Below, in pieces: positions 1-9,160 of a stretch of 64,000 bases of DNA. The stretch's first letter is position 1, and each line of letters begins with the position of its first letter. Source of the stretch: a virus; IMG/VR virus record IMGVR_UViG_3300025154_000052, positions 1-64,000 of that record; one strand, written 5' to 3'. Below the pieces are notes generated by a model. That model worked only from the letters and a program-made list of their open reading frames with translations, had not been told where the DNA came from and made no database searches. Both the position numbers and the translations under genes were made by a program.

Positions 1-816
1 CGTGCTGCAGGAGGCGCCTTCGCTGGGTTACTCGCCTCTCCACTCCTGCAGCACGGAATGCGCGTGGTCAAGGCTGTACGAGCCTGGGACGCGAAGAAGT
101 ATGAATGGGGGCCAGGTGGGAGCAAGGTCCCCTCGAACGGTCCCATCACAGCCACGTTCGACGCTGTGGACAAAGCATCGGTGAACTTCCTTCGAAAGTC
201 CACCGTCAACTTCGTGACCGACCAGTTTAAACAGCGTTCAGCCCAATGGAGTGAAGCCGCACGCTCCATTACCGCTCGGGGCTTCGAACAGGGGCTATCG
301 GGTGACGAGATCGGTAAGGACCTGTCCAGATGGCTCGAGGTCCGGGGAGGCAATCCAAACTACTATCGCGTTGTGGCCAATGCCTACACGGTGAGGGCTG
401 AAGCCTATGGACACCTGAGCACTTACAGTAAAGCTGGAATTGAGACGGCAATTTTTACAGCTATACTGGACGAGAGGACCAGCGATCAGTGTAGATGGGC
501 TGACGGCAAGTTTGTTAATGTTGGACGCGCGCTTGATTTACTCAAAGGGCTCGAGTCCCTCGATGATCCGATGGACGTCAAGTACGAGAATCCATGGGTC
601 AGAGAGAGACAACTCGACGACGGCAAGAAGGAGATATTCGTCCGTGGCAAGGACGGGACAGACACCGTTCTCGCTGAGATCTCCCGGTCAGGGATGGGGA
701 ACAGGGACGACCGGGGAGAGTACACGGATAAGGTCAACGATATCCTCTCCCAAAGCATAGGGCCCCCTCCACTGCACGGGTTGTGTCGGTCTACACTCCA
801 GCCTGTGATCGTCTGA
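1..816 (+). CDS. Mu gpF/SPP1 gp7-like head morphogenesis protein (5' partial)
   Basis: Minor head protein of the Mu gpF / SPP1 gp7 type, normally bound to the portal inside the procapsid. The frame is open from the first base, so the N-terminus lies outside the window; an internal ATG at 58 would give 252 residues. Visible signature: an internal DERTSDQCRWADG segment followed near the C-terminus by PPPLHGLCRSTL, matching the family pattern of Asp/Cys and a final PPxHxxCR. It is followed by the protease/scaffold gene after about 70 bp, the usual portal - gpF - protease - capsid order. Family call is by motif reading and is fairly secure; the exact role in packaging is inference. Confidence 0.8.
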   Translation, partial: RAAGGAFAGLLASPLLQHGMRVVKAVRAWDAKKYEWGPGGSKVPSNGPITATFDAVDKASVNFLRKSTVNFVTDQFKQRSAQWSEAARSITARGFEQGLSGDEIGKDLSRWLEVRGGNPNYYRVVANAYTVRAEAYGHLSTYSKAGIETAIFTAILDERTSDQCRWADGKFVNVGRALDLLKGLESLDDPMDVKYENPWVRERQLDDGKKEIFVRGKDGTDTVLAEISRSGMGNRDDRGEYTDKVNDILSQSIGPPPLHGLCRSTLQPVIV

Positions 817-884
817 TTCCTGCCCGATTTTGACGCCCTTCCTGCCTACCTGCTACCGTGGACTCAAAACCTATTTGGTGATTC

Positions 885-3800
885 ATGGCAGACAAATTTC
901 CCGCCCGAATGATTCGTGCCTTCAAAGTCGGTCTGAAGTGGCATAGCGAGGGCTTTAGCGGCGACGGGCTGAAGCCTGAAACGGTGCGTCGTGCTCAGGG
1001 AGTAGTCGACGGGGACACGACTCCGTCTGATGACTGGGTTAAGGAAGCCTCCGCATGGCATTCCCGGCACCACTCCAATGGTGTCAGCAAGATCGACGCA
1101 AGGAAGGCAGACCCAGTCCCGCTTGATGTGGCAACGGCACTCTGGGGAATACTGGGGCCATCGGATGCAAAGTGGTGGGACAACCAGGCACAGGAGCTCG
1201 CAGAAACGATGAAAGACGCCATTGCGATCGTTATCAAGGACACCTACTCTGTCGGCGGACTCCATCGGCTCGACTTCTCCGACGACACCTATCTGTCGGT
1301 GGAGGACGTCGAGAAGTGGCTTGCTGCCAACTTCTACGCCATCGAAGATGACGAGGCTATCACCAAGACGGGGAACCGCTGGGTCGCTACCATCCGTGCC
1401 GAGAGCAAGTTCCAGTCAGGCAATCCCCGCTTTCATCCGCTTCCACTCGGTGATGGCGTGACCGCCTACATCGGCGTCCCGCTGCCCAAGCAGGCTAAGC
1501 CTCCGCGTAAGACCAATAAGCCGGTGGAAGGTGGTCCCATTGTTCCTGAGATCGTGGATGTCGAGTCGCTGGCCTCGGGTGGTGAGGTCAAGACCGAGCC
1601 GACACTGAAGGCCGATGAGCCGACAGCCGACATGACCGATGACGAGGCGAAAGCCGCACAGCAGGCCCGAGCCGGACGGTTCGCCATCGAGATTCTCGAA
1701 AGTACCAACCTTCGATTTCCCAAAGGGTTCCCCATAAGCCTCGAGGACTACGGGGATCCTGTCAATCTCAAGTATCCGCTCATACCGAAGGGGCGACTGC
1801 GGAACGCCCTGTCCCGATTCACCGCCAATTACGAGGAGTATACCAAGCCTCGCTCCCGGAAGATCGTGTTCAGCCGTATCGTGTTAAGGGCACTCCAGGA
1901 AGGTGTCACGGTCGACCCTGATAGCACCCTGGTGAAGACTCTTCTGGCCCCTGATCTGAAGCGGCGCGTGGATGAGCAGGTACAGGAAACCGCCAAGGAG
2001 ATGGTCGCGAAACTGGATCTGGGTGGCGGAACCATTCAGGACTTCATGGCGCTACTCGAGCGGGCCGTTACGAGCGCTGCCAAAGATGGGTTGTGGGGAA
2101 CCTATAATCACAGCGACCACTACTATCCCGGCTACATCCACGCGGTCATGGAGACGGAGGTCATCGTCTACAACTACCGCGATGTGATGTACTACCGTGC
2201 AGGCTGGGCACGGAACGGCGACACGATCACGTTCAGCGACGTCCAGGAAGTCAAGGCGGTAGTTTCATTCATTTCGGTGGAGCCGCCGAAGCCTCCTGAG
2301 TCCGTCACCGTACAGACAGAGAAGATCGATCTGGCCGGACAATCGGTCGAAGTATTCCGGCGTGACATGTACGATGCGGTGAAGAAGGCAGGACTTACAG
2401 GCATCTTCGGACCCACGGATCATGACTACTGCCCGGCCAGTTTGGACGGTGTCTACGAGACATACATTATCGTTTACAACTATCGCAATGATGGCTTCTA
2501 CCAGACCGACTGGACCAAGTCCGCAGATGGCTCAATCACCTTCTCGAACGTAACCCAGGTGGAGGCGGTCGTCTCGTTCAAGCCGGTGGCAAAGCAGTTC
2601 AACAAGACCGATCTGGATGATGTCCTGGCCGACTGGAAACATTTGCCTGCCGAGATGACGCAGGCGTCCGTACTCAAAGCGGTCGCGGACTTCGAAGCGA
2701 AGATCGACGCACTACCTATTCCAAACCGAACACAGACCTACAAGGGCGCAGATGGGAACACGGTGCGACTCGTCCCCATCCTGAAGATCGACGCACCCAA
2801 TCGAATTGTTTCCTACGAGGTCTATCGGCCATACGAGAAGGACACTCACGGGGACTGGATGTCCCCTGAGACGATCTACAACGCCATGACCTTCTGGATG
2901 GAGAAAAGTCAGGAATTCGATGCCGACCACGACTATGCCAAGCGAGACGCGCGAGTCGTTGAGAACTGGCAGGTGAAGTCGGGTGATACCACGGCACCCG
3001 AAGGCACATGGATGCAGTCTGCCAAGATCATGGATGACAGCCTCTGGAAGTCCATTGAGGCAGGTGAATACGGCTATGTGTCCATCGCAGGGACGGCAAA
3101 GCCTGTCCAGGGGAGTGAACCTCCAGCCATGAAAATGAAGCAGAACGCAGAACTCCAAGAGATGGAGGTCTGGAAAGTATCCTTCGTCAATCGAGGTGCC
3201 AATTCAGGCCAGGGTGTGAAGTCGTTCAGTGTCTTCAAGTCGGGCGATGACTTCGAGTCTGAAGCATTGACTCGCATTTTTGACAGTCAGTCAAGTGACG
3301 TGTCAACTTCAAAGCAGAGTATGTGGAAGCGCGTTTGGGACTGGATCGTTGGTGGTCCGGCACAGAGTGAGACTGACAGCTTCCTCAAAGAGTTTGAATC
3401 GACCATCCGGGAGAGTGACATGAAGGATGTACTCAAGGGTATCGCCCAGTTCGTGCGCGAGAACCACCAGAAGGACCCCACGGCAACCGTCCAGGCGCTG
3501 AAGGACGTTCACGGCGGCGTCGGTCTGCTCATCAGCGAGATCGAGAAGACCACCACGAAGCCGACCGAGACCGAGAAGACCGAAGCCGACAAGACCACGG
3601 AAAAGGCTGACATGGCGTGCCCGTCCTGCAAGGCCATGAACACCAAGGAAGCCAAGTTCTGCAGTTCGTGCGGTGGCTCCATGAAGCCGAAGGCCGAGAA
3701 GACCGAGAACGCGGACGCGCTCAAGGAGAAGACCGAGAACGCGGCAGTCGACCCGTCCGTTGCCCTGAAGGCCGAGATGGAAGCGCTCAAGGCACAGATG

Positions 3801-4103
3801 ACCGACTTCACCAAGGCCCAGCAGGCACTGAAGGACGAGAATGCCGTGCTGAAGGCCCAGGCCGATAAGGCCCAGACCGATAAGGCCACAGCTGAGAAGG
3901 ACGCCGCTGCAAAGGCTGCGCTGCTGAAGGATGCCGGGCTGGGTGGCAACACCACGACATCGGACGCTGACGCCGGGAAGCAGAACACCGAGAAGTCCGA
4001 TCCGTGGGCCGAAGTCGACGCCGTGGGCCGATCCTACAAGGTCGCGGGCGCCACGGGCCGTCCCCGTGTGGAGAAGGCGTCGGACGACGACGATTCCTGG
4101 TAA
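885..4103 (+). CDS. XkdF-like prohead protease fused to zinc ribbon and coiled-coil scaffold
   Basis: A 1072-residue multidomain head-maturation protein. Residues about 640-750 resemble the XkdF phage serine protease: HGDWMSPE near 655, a DHDY segment near 680 and EYGYVSIAG near 733 (candidate His/Ser residues). Residues about 400-460 and 500-565 are a tandem duplication (GLWGTYNHSDHY... and GLTGIFGPTDHD..., each ending EAVVSF or KAVVSF). A CPSCK...CSSCG zinc ribbon lies near 909-930 and a Lys/Ala/Glu-rich coiled coil near 955-1030, the usual composition of a scaffold. It directly precedes the major capsid gene, as proteases and scaffolds do. Much longer than typical XkdF proteins; the roles of the N-terminal and duplicated parts are unknown. 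Confidence 0.75.
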   Translation: MADKFPARMIRAFKVGLKWHSEGFSGDGLKPETVRRAQGVVDGDTTPSDDWVKEASAWHSRHHSNGVSKIDARKADPVPLDVATALWGILGPSDAKWWDNQAQELAETMKDAIAIVIKDTYSVGGLHRLDFSDDTYLSVEDVEKWLAANFYAIEDDEAITKTGNRWVATIRAESKFQSGNPRFHPLPLGDGVTAYIGVPLPKQAKPPRKTNKPVEGGPIVPEIVDVESLASGGEVKTEPTLKADEPTADMTDDEAKAAQQARAGRFAIEILESTNLRFPKGFPISLEDYGDPVNLKYPLIPKGRLRNALSRFTANYEEYTKPRSRKIVFSRIVLRALQEGVTVDPDSTLVKTLLAPDLKRRVDEQVQETAKEMVAKLDLGGGTIQDFMALLERAVTSAAKDGLWGTYNHSDHYYPGYIHAVMETEVIVYNYRDVMYYRAGWARNGDTITFSDVQEVKAVVSFISVEPPKPPESVTVQTEKIDLAGQSVEVFRRDMYDAVKKAGLTGIFGPTDHDYCPASLDGVYETYIIVYNYRNDGFYQTDWTKSADGSITFSNVTQVEAVVSFKPVAKQFNKTDLDDVLADWKHLPAEMTQASVLKAVADFEAKIDALPIPNRTQTYKGADGNTVRLVPILKIDAPNRIVSYEVYRPYEKDTHGDWMSPETIYNAMTFWMEKSQEFDADHDYAKRDARVVENWQVKSGDTTAPEGTWMQSAKIMDDSLWKSIEAGEYGYVSIAGTAKPVQGSEPPAMKMKQNAELQEMEVWKVSFVNRGANSGQGVKSFSVFKSGDDFESEALTRIFDSQSSDVSTSKQSMWKRVWDWIVGGPAQSETDSFLKEFESTIRESDMKDVLKGIAQFVRENHQKDPTATVQALKDVHGGVGLLISEIEKTTTKPTETEKTEADKTTEKADMACPSCKAMNTKEAKFCSSCGGSMKPKAEKTENADALKEKTENAAVDPSVALKAEMEALKAQMTDFTKAQQALKDENAVLKAQADKAQTDKATAEKDAAAKAALLKDAGLGGNTTTSDADAGKQNTEKSDPWAEVDAVGRSYKVAGATGRPRVEKASDDDDSW

Positions 4104-4165
4104 TAGCAGCCGCTTCGATTGCTGCGCTGTTGAGCTAAACGCTCTTGCTGATGGGAGAATTTCAG

Positions 4166-5107
4166 ATGGCACAAGATTTCCGTTCTCTGTTCGAAAAAGC
4201 CGATATGGCGCTCGGTGAGCTCACCAGTAATGGAGGTGTGCTCCAGCCCGCACAGGCGGCAAAGTTCGTCGCCAAGATCCTCAGACGGGCCGTGGTCCTG
4301 CCGATGGCGCGAACCGTGACCATGAACGCGCCGAAGCAGCTCGTCGAGAAGATCGGCTTCACCACTCGCGTCATGCGTGCCGGCACGGCTAGAACCGCTC
4401 TCAGTGTGAACGACCGGTCCAAGCCTGTTACAGAGAAGGTGGAACTCGATTCGAAGTACCTCAAGGCCGAGGTTCGGCTGGACACCGCAATCCTCGAGGA
4501 CTCGATCGAGCGGGGAAACCTCCGGACCACGATCATGAACCGGCTGCTCGACGCCGTCCCCCGCGATCTCGACGAACTCGCGGTCAACGGTGACACGACC
4601 AGCTCCGATACCTACCTGGCCGTCATGGACGGGTATGTGAAGTTGGCGACGTCCCACACCTACGACGCCAACGACGCCGAACTCTCCGGCGATGTGTTGC
4701 GTCTCCTGCTCAGGCAGATCCCGGTTCAGTACCGGCGCAGTCTCGAGGACATGGCCTTCCTCACCGGATGGAATGCCGAGGTCGAGTATAGGAACACGTT
4801 CGGTCAGCGGGTGGGTATGGACGCCTACCTGCTGGAGAACAAGCGCATCCAGTACAGCGGCATTCCGCTGGTGCCGGTCGATGTTCATCTCGAGACGCTG
4901 GGAACGAACAGCGACCAGACCACCGTTCTCCTGTCCCCGCGACAGAACATGCTCATCGGCTTCTGGCGCCAGGTCAGCATCAAGACCGACGAGGACATCA
5001 GCAGCGATGAGATCATCGTGGTGGTGACCCTTCGTATGGCCGTGCAGTACGAGGAAGAGGACGCCGTTGCAAAGGCAACGGAAGTTCGAGTGCCGCTGGC
5101 TGCGTAA
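4166..5107 (+). CDS. Major capsid protein
   Basis: Predicted 313-residue major capsid protein of HK97 fold. It follows the protease/scaffold gene, contains the conserved-looking core LDELAVNGDTTSSD...YRRSLEDMAFLTG, and ends with the kind of beta strand (FWRQVSIKTDEDISSDEIIV) seen at the end of HK97-type capsid proteins. Start chosen at ATG 4166 because GGGAG lies 8 bases upstream; an in-frame TTG at 4145 has no such site. The gene probably gives a separate abundant message, since a GC hairpin follows it. The identification rests on position and sequence feel rather than a database match. Confidence 0.85.
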   Translation: MAQDFRSLFEKADMALGELTSNGGVLQPAQAAKFVAKILRRAVVLPMARTVTMNAPKQLVEKIGFTTRVMRAGTARTALSVNDRSKPVTEKVELDSKYLKAEVRLDTAILEDSIERGNLRTTIMNRLLDAVPRDLDELAVNGDTTSSDTYLAVMDGYVKLATSHTYDANDAELSGDVLRLLLRQIPVQYRRSLEDMAFLTGWNAEVEYRNTFGQRVGMDAYLLENKRIQYSGIPLVPVDVHLETLGTNSDQTTVLLSPRQNMLIGFWRQVSIKTDEDISSDEIIVVVTLRMAVQYEEEDAVAKATEVRVPLAA

Positions 5108-5121
5108 TTCGCTGACCGGGT

Positions 5122-5142
5122 CGGGGGCTTAACACGCCCCCG
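5122..5142 (+). terminator. GC hairpin after capsid gene
   Basis: CGGGGGC - 7-base loop - GCCCCCG, a perfect 7-bp stem 15 bases after the capsid stop codon. It is followed by TTCTCC rather than a T run, so it may be a weak terminator, an mRNA 3' end stabiliser or a processing site. Confidence 0.5.
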
Positions 5143-5168
5143 TTCTCCTCAGTTACAGGGAGAGATCT

Positions 5169-6380
5169 ATGAAGGGATTCTTTGGCGATGTCGTTCGCAC
5201 GCTGGTTCGAAAGAGCCACTTCGCAGGCGGTGCGAACCTGAGCGATGCGCCGGCAGACATGCCGAATCGTGCTTCGCTCGCGGCAGTCATCCGGGACCTG
5301 GTGACCGATATTTCGGGCATTCAGCACACCAAGCCCGCCACGGCGGCAGTGAGTGCGCCGGCAGCGGTGACTGTGCAGGGGTCGATTCCCGCTGCTCAGA
5401 ACCCTCTGGCCACGGTGACGGGCGGAACAACGGTCACGGACACTGTCGCTGAGACCGTGTCTCGCACGCTGACGATCGCTACGAACGCGTTGACGTCGGG
5501 CAAGGTCTTCAAGGTGCGGTTCGGGGCGTATTTCCCGTCCACCAATGGCGCGGACACCGCTCGGGTACGTCTGCGACTGGGTGGTGTGGCCGGGACCATC
5601 CTGCTCGACAGCGGCGCCATCGACGTTGCCAACAATGACTTCGTCGTGGGCGACTTCGAAATGGTGGCGACCGGTGCTCCCGGTGCAGCCGTGCCGGTCA
5701 TCGGCTACGGCTACATCTGCGAGCCCAGCGCAGCCGGAAGTCCGATAGTGTCCGGCGTCTCGCTGCCGACAAACACCTTCGCCACCAATGGAGCACTGGA
5801 TCTGGTGGTGACGATTGAGTTCTCGGCGGCAAGCGCGGATAACCAGGGCGTCTGCAACTACTTCCACATCTCGGCACCCGAGACCAACACGCTGGCCACG
5901 GATCACAACCTGGCCGCGACCGACGTCACTAACCTGCGCGCGACGGCAGCAAGCCTGGTGACCCTTACAAACGAACTCAGGACCAACGCCCTGGCGGCCG
6001 GAAAGACCGCGACGGCACGTTCGATCGTGTCCAACAACGCCCAGACGTACAACGTGAACGGCGGGAAGACGTTTGCCTTCCAGTTGGATGGGGTGGCGAT
6101 GTCCTGTCCCATTACCAGTGCAATCGCCACCGCGAACGCCACTGACGCCACTGCAGCCACCGCAGCCGAGGTGGTCACCATGCTCGAGAAGGCCGGGCTG
6201 AACCGGCTGGGCGTAGTCCCGAGCGTGAGCGGTGGGACGAAGGTGGCGCTCACCACGTCTCGGAAGGGTGCGTCCCGGACGCTCAACACCTTCTCCGGCA
6301 CGCTCGAAACTGTACTCGATCTTACCGGTGGTGTGGCCACGGCCGGCACCGGCTACGAGTCCCTGGTGGGTAACGCGTAG
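5169..6380 (+). CDS. Putative head fibre/decoration protein
   Basis: 403 residues, rich in Ala/Thr/Val and predicted all-beta in the first two thirds (VRLRLGGVAGTILLDSG, LDLVVTIEFSAASADN). The last ~150 residues (TNLRATAASLVTLTNELRTN) look helical then beta. GGGAG sits 7 bases before ATG 5169. Immediately downstream of the capsid gene, so a capsid decoration or head fibre role is the natural inference, but no family is recognised with certainty. Confidence 0.55.
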   Translation: MKGFFGDVVRTLVRKSHFAGGANLSDAPADMPNRASLAAVIRDLVTDISGIQHTKPATAAVSAPAAVTVQGSIPAAQNPLATVTGGTTVTDTVAETVSRTLTIATNALTSGKVFKVRFGAYFPSTNGADTARVRLRLGGVAGTILLDSGAIDVANNDFVVGDFEMVATGAPGAAVPVIGYGYICEPSAAGSPIVSGVSLPTNTFATNGALDLVVTIEFSAASADNQGVCNYFHISAPETNTLATDHNLAATDVTNLRATAASLVTLTNELRTNALAAGKTATARSIVSNNAQTYNVNGGKTFAFQLDGVAMSCPITSAIATANATDATAATAAEVVTMLEKAGLNRLGVVPSVSGGTKVALTTSRKGASRTLNTFSGTLETVLDLTGGVATAGTGYESLVGNA

Positions 6381-6417
6381 CCTTCTCTCAACCTGTGTAT
6401 GTGAAAGGATTTTCTTC

Positions 6418-7020
6418 ATGTCCGATTCCCTCTATGTCCGCATTCGTCGTGTCGGTCCCAACGAACCGAAGCCGAGCAACTACACCATCGGCGGTACCAA
6501 TTTCGAGTACAACCACGACGGGTGGTACAAGGTGTCCACCGTGTTTGGCGAGGGGCTTCGCAACAAGCGCAGCAATGTGCTGAACCCGAACAGCCCGCCA
6601 GTGTTCGAGGTGTTCACCCACGAGCAGGTCATCAACCTCGAGCAGTCCGAGGCCATGGCCAAGAGACTCGCCCTGCAGCGACAGCAGCGACAGGCGACCG
6701 GGGAACGGGTAAGCGCTGCGATTCCGAAGGACGCGATGGTGGACACCAAGCGGGTGGGACGTCTCAGTGAATCGCCCATCGTCGAACCCGAGAAAGTGCT
6801 GGTGGCTGAGCCCGTCGTGACCGCACCCGAACCGGAACCGGTGGCGCCTTCGTCCAGTGACAACTGGGACGACTCGGCCGAAGCGCCGGCACCGGCACTG
6901 GAAGAGAAGCCCGAAGTCATCGACTCTGGCAAACGGGCCGATGGGCCGAGTCTGGTGAAGGTCCCGGAGCCTGCCGTCAGACGGAGTGGCAAAACTCTTC
7001 GTGCGGAGAAACGGCGGTGA
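6418..7020 (+). CDS. Head-associated protein, Pro/Glu-rich tail
   Basis: 200 residues. The N-terminal ~60 residues are compact (SLYVRIRRVGPNEPKPSNY) and the C-terminal half is low complexity, rich in Pro, Glu and Ala, ending in a basic stretch (RRSGKTLRAEKRR). Start at ATG 6418 with AAAGGA upstream; an earlier in-frame ATG at 6232 overlaps the previous gene and is not credible. Overlaps the next gene by GTGA. Function unknown; position suggests a virion or head-completion role. Confidence 0.6.
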   Translation: MSDSLYVRIRRVGPNEPKPSNYTIGGTNFEYNHDGWYKVSTVFGEGLRNKRSNVLNPNSPPVFEVFTHEQVINLEQSEAMAKRLALQRQQRQATGERVSAAIPKDAMVDTKRVGRLSESPIVEPEKVLVAEPVVTAPEPEPVAPSSSDNWDDSAEAPAPALEEKPEVIDSGKRADGPSLVKVPEPAVRRSGKTLRAEKRR

Positions 7021-7316
7021 GTCTCTATATCACTTCCGACTTGGGACTGGCCGGATGGCTGCTGATACAAGATGACTCTGGCCAATCCAGGTTGAGTATG
7101 GAAGACGCTCAACGGTTGGATGACGGGAAGTTCCGTCTTGTCTTCTCGGACCCGCACGCTCGAGGGCCCGCTCTTGCCATCGAGTACCTGACCAGCGAAA
7201 GTGCGCAGCATGACCAGCAGGTACGGAACCTGAAGAGCCTGCTGCACAACAGGAGAAGCCATGGCGACACCGTGGAAACGAGAACTCCCGGTCCCCGAAT
7301 CTGTAGCCGCAGGTAG
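7017..7316 (+). CDS. Small hypothetical head-region protein
   Basis: 99 residues starting with GTG that overlaps the preceding stop codon (GTGA), with GGAG 8 bases upstream. The first ~80 residues (MSLYITSDLGLAGWLLIQDD) look like a genuine folded domain. The last ~19 residues overlap the next gene and read as low-information sequence. Function unknown; a small connector-region protein is possible. Confidence 0.55.
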   Translation: MSLYITSDLGLAGWLLIQDDSGQSRLSMEDAQRLDDGKFRLVFSDPHARGPALAIEYLTSESAQHDQQVRNLKSLLHNRRSHGDTVETRTPGPRICSRR

Positions 7317-7587
7317 GGCGCAGTCCATCCCACCGCTTGCGACCCCTTTGCATGTCCAGGTGATGGATGGTGCAGTCCAGTGGGATGGAACCGTCTCGCT
7401 GCAGGTGAGTCTAGACGGGGTCAACTTCGTCGACGTGGGCAATGCCGGTCTGGTGGGGATGACGGGTGTCCAAATCCCAAAAGCATCGCTCGAGGTCGTC
7501 AGTGAGTACGCTCGCTGGATTCGGGCGAATACCACCGTCTACGCTTCAGGCAAAGCCAGCATTATCCTGTCCGCCACTGAGGAGTAA
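7261..7587 (+). CDS. Small beta-rich hypothetical virion protein
   Basis: 108 residues with AGGAG five bases before ATG 7261. The sequence LQVSLDGVNFVDVGNAGLV and the final ASIILSATE read like a beta-sandwich of the kind used in phage structural proteins. It overlaps the upstream small gene by 56 bp in a different frame and precedes the connector gene by 5 bp. No specific family recognised. Confidence 0.6.
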   Translation: MATPWKRELPVPESVAAGRAQSIPPLATPLHVQVMDGAVQWDGTVSLQVSLDGVNFVDVGNAGLVGMTGVQIPKASLEVVSEYARWIRANTTVYASGKASIILSATEE

Positions 7588-7592
7588 GCCTC

Positions 7593-8654
7593 ATGGCCAC
7601 CACTCGTGACACTGCCCTGGTCGGTACCGACCTTCTCCTTCAGATCAAATTCCAAGCGACTGCCACCTACACCTACTTCGATCCGTACTCGATCACGTCG
7701 GTACAGATTCTGGATACGGACGGTGTGACAGTCCTGCAGACCATCACCGGGTCCAATATCGTCCAGGTACAGACCGGCATCTACGAAGTGACCGGGCTGG
7801 CTGCCAACTACGACTCGGCGGGCACGTACTACGACCGATGGACGGTGGTCGTCAACGAGGGTGAGGCGGCGACCGTCTACACACTCCAGACGGCTGTTGC
7901 TGCCACGTCTTTGGTCAGTTCGTATCTGACGGTACAGGAGATGCGAGATCAGGGATTCACCGTTACGGCTTACCCCAACGATCAGGTAGCAGATGCCATC
8001 GACGTAGCTACCCAGTACATCGACGTAATGACCGGTCGATGGTTCGCTCCCAGAGCGTTCCCCGAGTCATCGCCGTTCATCGTTGATGGCTCAGGAACGC
8101 ACGTTCTCGAACTGCCCATACCCATCATTTCGATCTCCAAGATTGAGGTCACCAGCCGTGTTGACGGGTCGACGCTGTATGAAGTGGGCCTGGACACAGT
8201 GATGGTCTACACCCGTCATCTGCGAGGTCAGGTGACGGGTACGATGGATGACCGCGAGAATCCACGGATCGAACTCCTGCACACTACTCGCCGTGAAATG
8301 CGGCTGTACGATGACCAGGATGGCAAGTGGCCCGAGGGGAGCGGCAACGTCCAACTGTCCGGTTACTTCGGCTATACCGACTATGATCCGTCGAACGTGA
8401 GAGGTAAGACACCACGGCTCATCAAGCGTGCCTGCGCCCTACTCACAGTGCGCGAACTCCCGAAGTTGTCGCAGACACATAAGCGTGACACTTTGCGCCA
8501 CCGGTTTCGTATCTCGAGCCAGGAGACAAAGGACCAGAGTTTCAGCGTCACATCTTCGGCGCAACTGGTCGGGCGTGGCATGTTCACGGGCGACCCTGAG
8601 ATCGACTCTATCTTGACCATGAACATGCGTGCTTCGTATGTGGGGTCAGCATGA
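7593..8654 (+). CDS. Head-tail connector (gp6-like) with N-terminal beta domain
   Basis: 353 residues. Residues 1-105 form an Ig-like beta domain (VQILDTDGVTVLQTITGS). From about 108 the sequence YLTVQEMRDQGFTV...DVATQYIDVMTGRWF matches the helical opening of HK97 gp6-type head-tail adaptors, followed by beta strands and a final helix (RLIKRACALLTVRELPKL). This would dock on the portal after packaging. GGAG lies before ATG 7593; the stop overlaps the next start (ATGA). The N-terminal extra domain is unusual for the family. Confidence 0.65.
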   Translation: MATTRDTALVGTDLLLQIKFQATATYTYFDPYSITSVQILDTDGVTVLQTITGSNIVQVQTGIYEVTGLAANYDSAGTYYDRWTVVVNEGEAATVYTLQTAVAATSLVSSYLTVQEMRDQGFTVTAYPNDQVADAIDVATQYIDVMTGRWFAPRAFPESSPFIVDGSGTHVLELPIPIISISKIEVTSRVDGSTLYEVGLDTVMVYTRHLRGQVTGTMDDRENPRIELLHTTRREMRLYDDQDGKWPEGSGNVQLSGYFGYTDYDPSNVRGKTPRLIKRACALLTVRELPKLSQTHKRDTLRHRFRISSQETKDQSFSVTSSAQLVGRGMFTGDPEIDSILTMNMRASYVGSA

Positions 8655-9160
8655 TGCTCGATCTGAACCCTGGCCTGGTGACTCAGTACCAGGTGATTGT
8701 CGGCAGACTCGACACAGAGAGCGACGACGCACCCGGCTACAACGACCTACTGCGTGAACCGGTTGGGGTCGACGACAACGGCGATGGAATAGCCGACCTC
8801 ATCAGGGCCGAGACACAGGTCACTCTGTACGCTCAGATCTCAACAGATACATGGGAGAAGTTGCGAATGGTGCAAGGTGGTATTGCACCGACTACTCAGA
8901 TTGAACTGGTGTTCGACCATGACGATCTTGTAACCGCTTCACTGATTGGTTCTGGCGGCGAATGTCTGATCAGAACGAATGACCGGCTCGTGTCTGTCTA
9001 TGACGAGGACGGCGTACTTCTGATTTCGTTCGACGACGATCCCGGTGCTACTGACCACCGGCCACCACTGAAGGTCGATCAGGTCCGCCCGTCAGGATTC
9101 ATGGTCAGTCAGCACTTGTGGGTAGTGACATTCAGCCAAGAGGATCGGTACGCCAGATGA
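8651..9160 (+). CDS. Putative head closure/stopper protein
   Basis: 169 residues. Sits between the gp6-like connector and the gp10/Mu-G-like protein, the position of head-closure (stopper) proteins such as SPP1 gp16. Predicted mostly beta with acidic loops (DDNGDGIADL). Start overlaps the previous stop (ATGA), and its own stop overlaps the next start, implying translational coupling. Assignment is by gene order only. Confidence 0.5.
   Translation: MMLDLNPGLVTQYQVIVGRLDTESDDAPGYNDLLREPVGVDDNGDGIADLIRAETQVTLYAQISTDTWEKLRMVQGGIAPTTQIELVFDHDDLVTASLIGSGGECLIRTNDRLVSVYDEDGVLLISFDDDPGATDHRPPLKVDQVRPSGFMVSQHLWVVTFSQEDRYAR

Noticed and set aside
5013-6419. Long antisense open frame opposite the head fibre gene
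   Set aside because: Shadow of the real gene: rich in Arg/His/Gly, no ribosome site, no family features.
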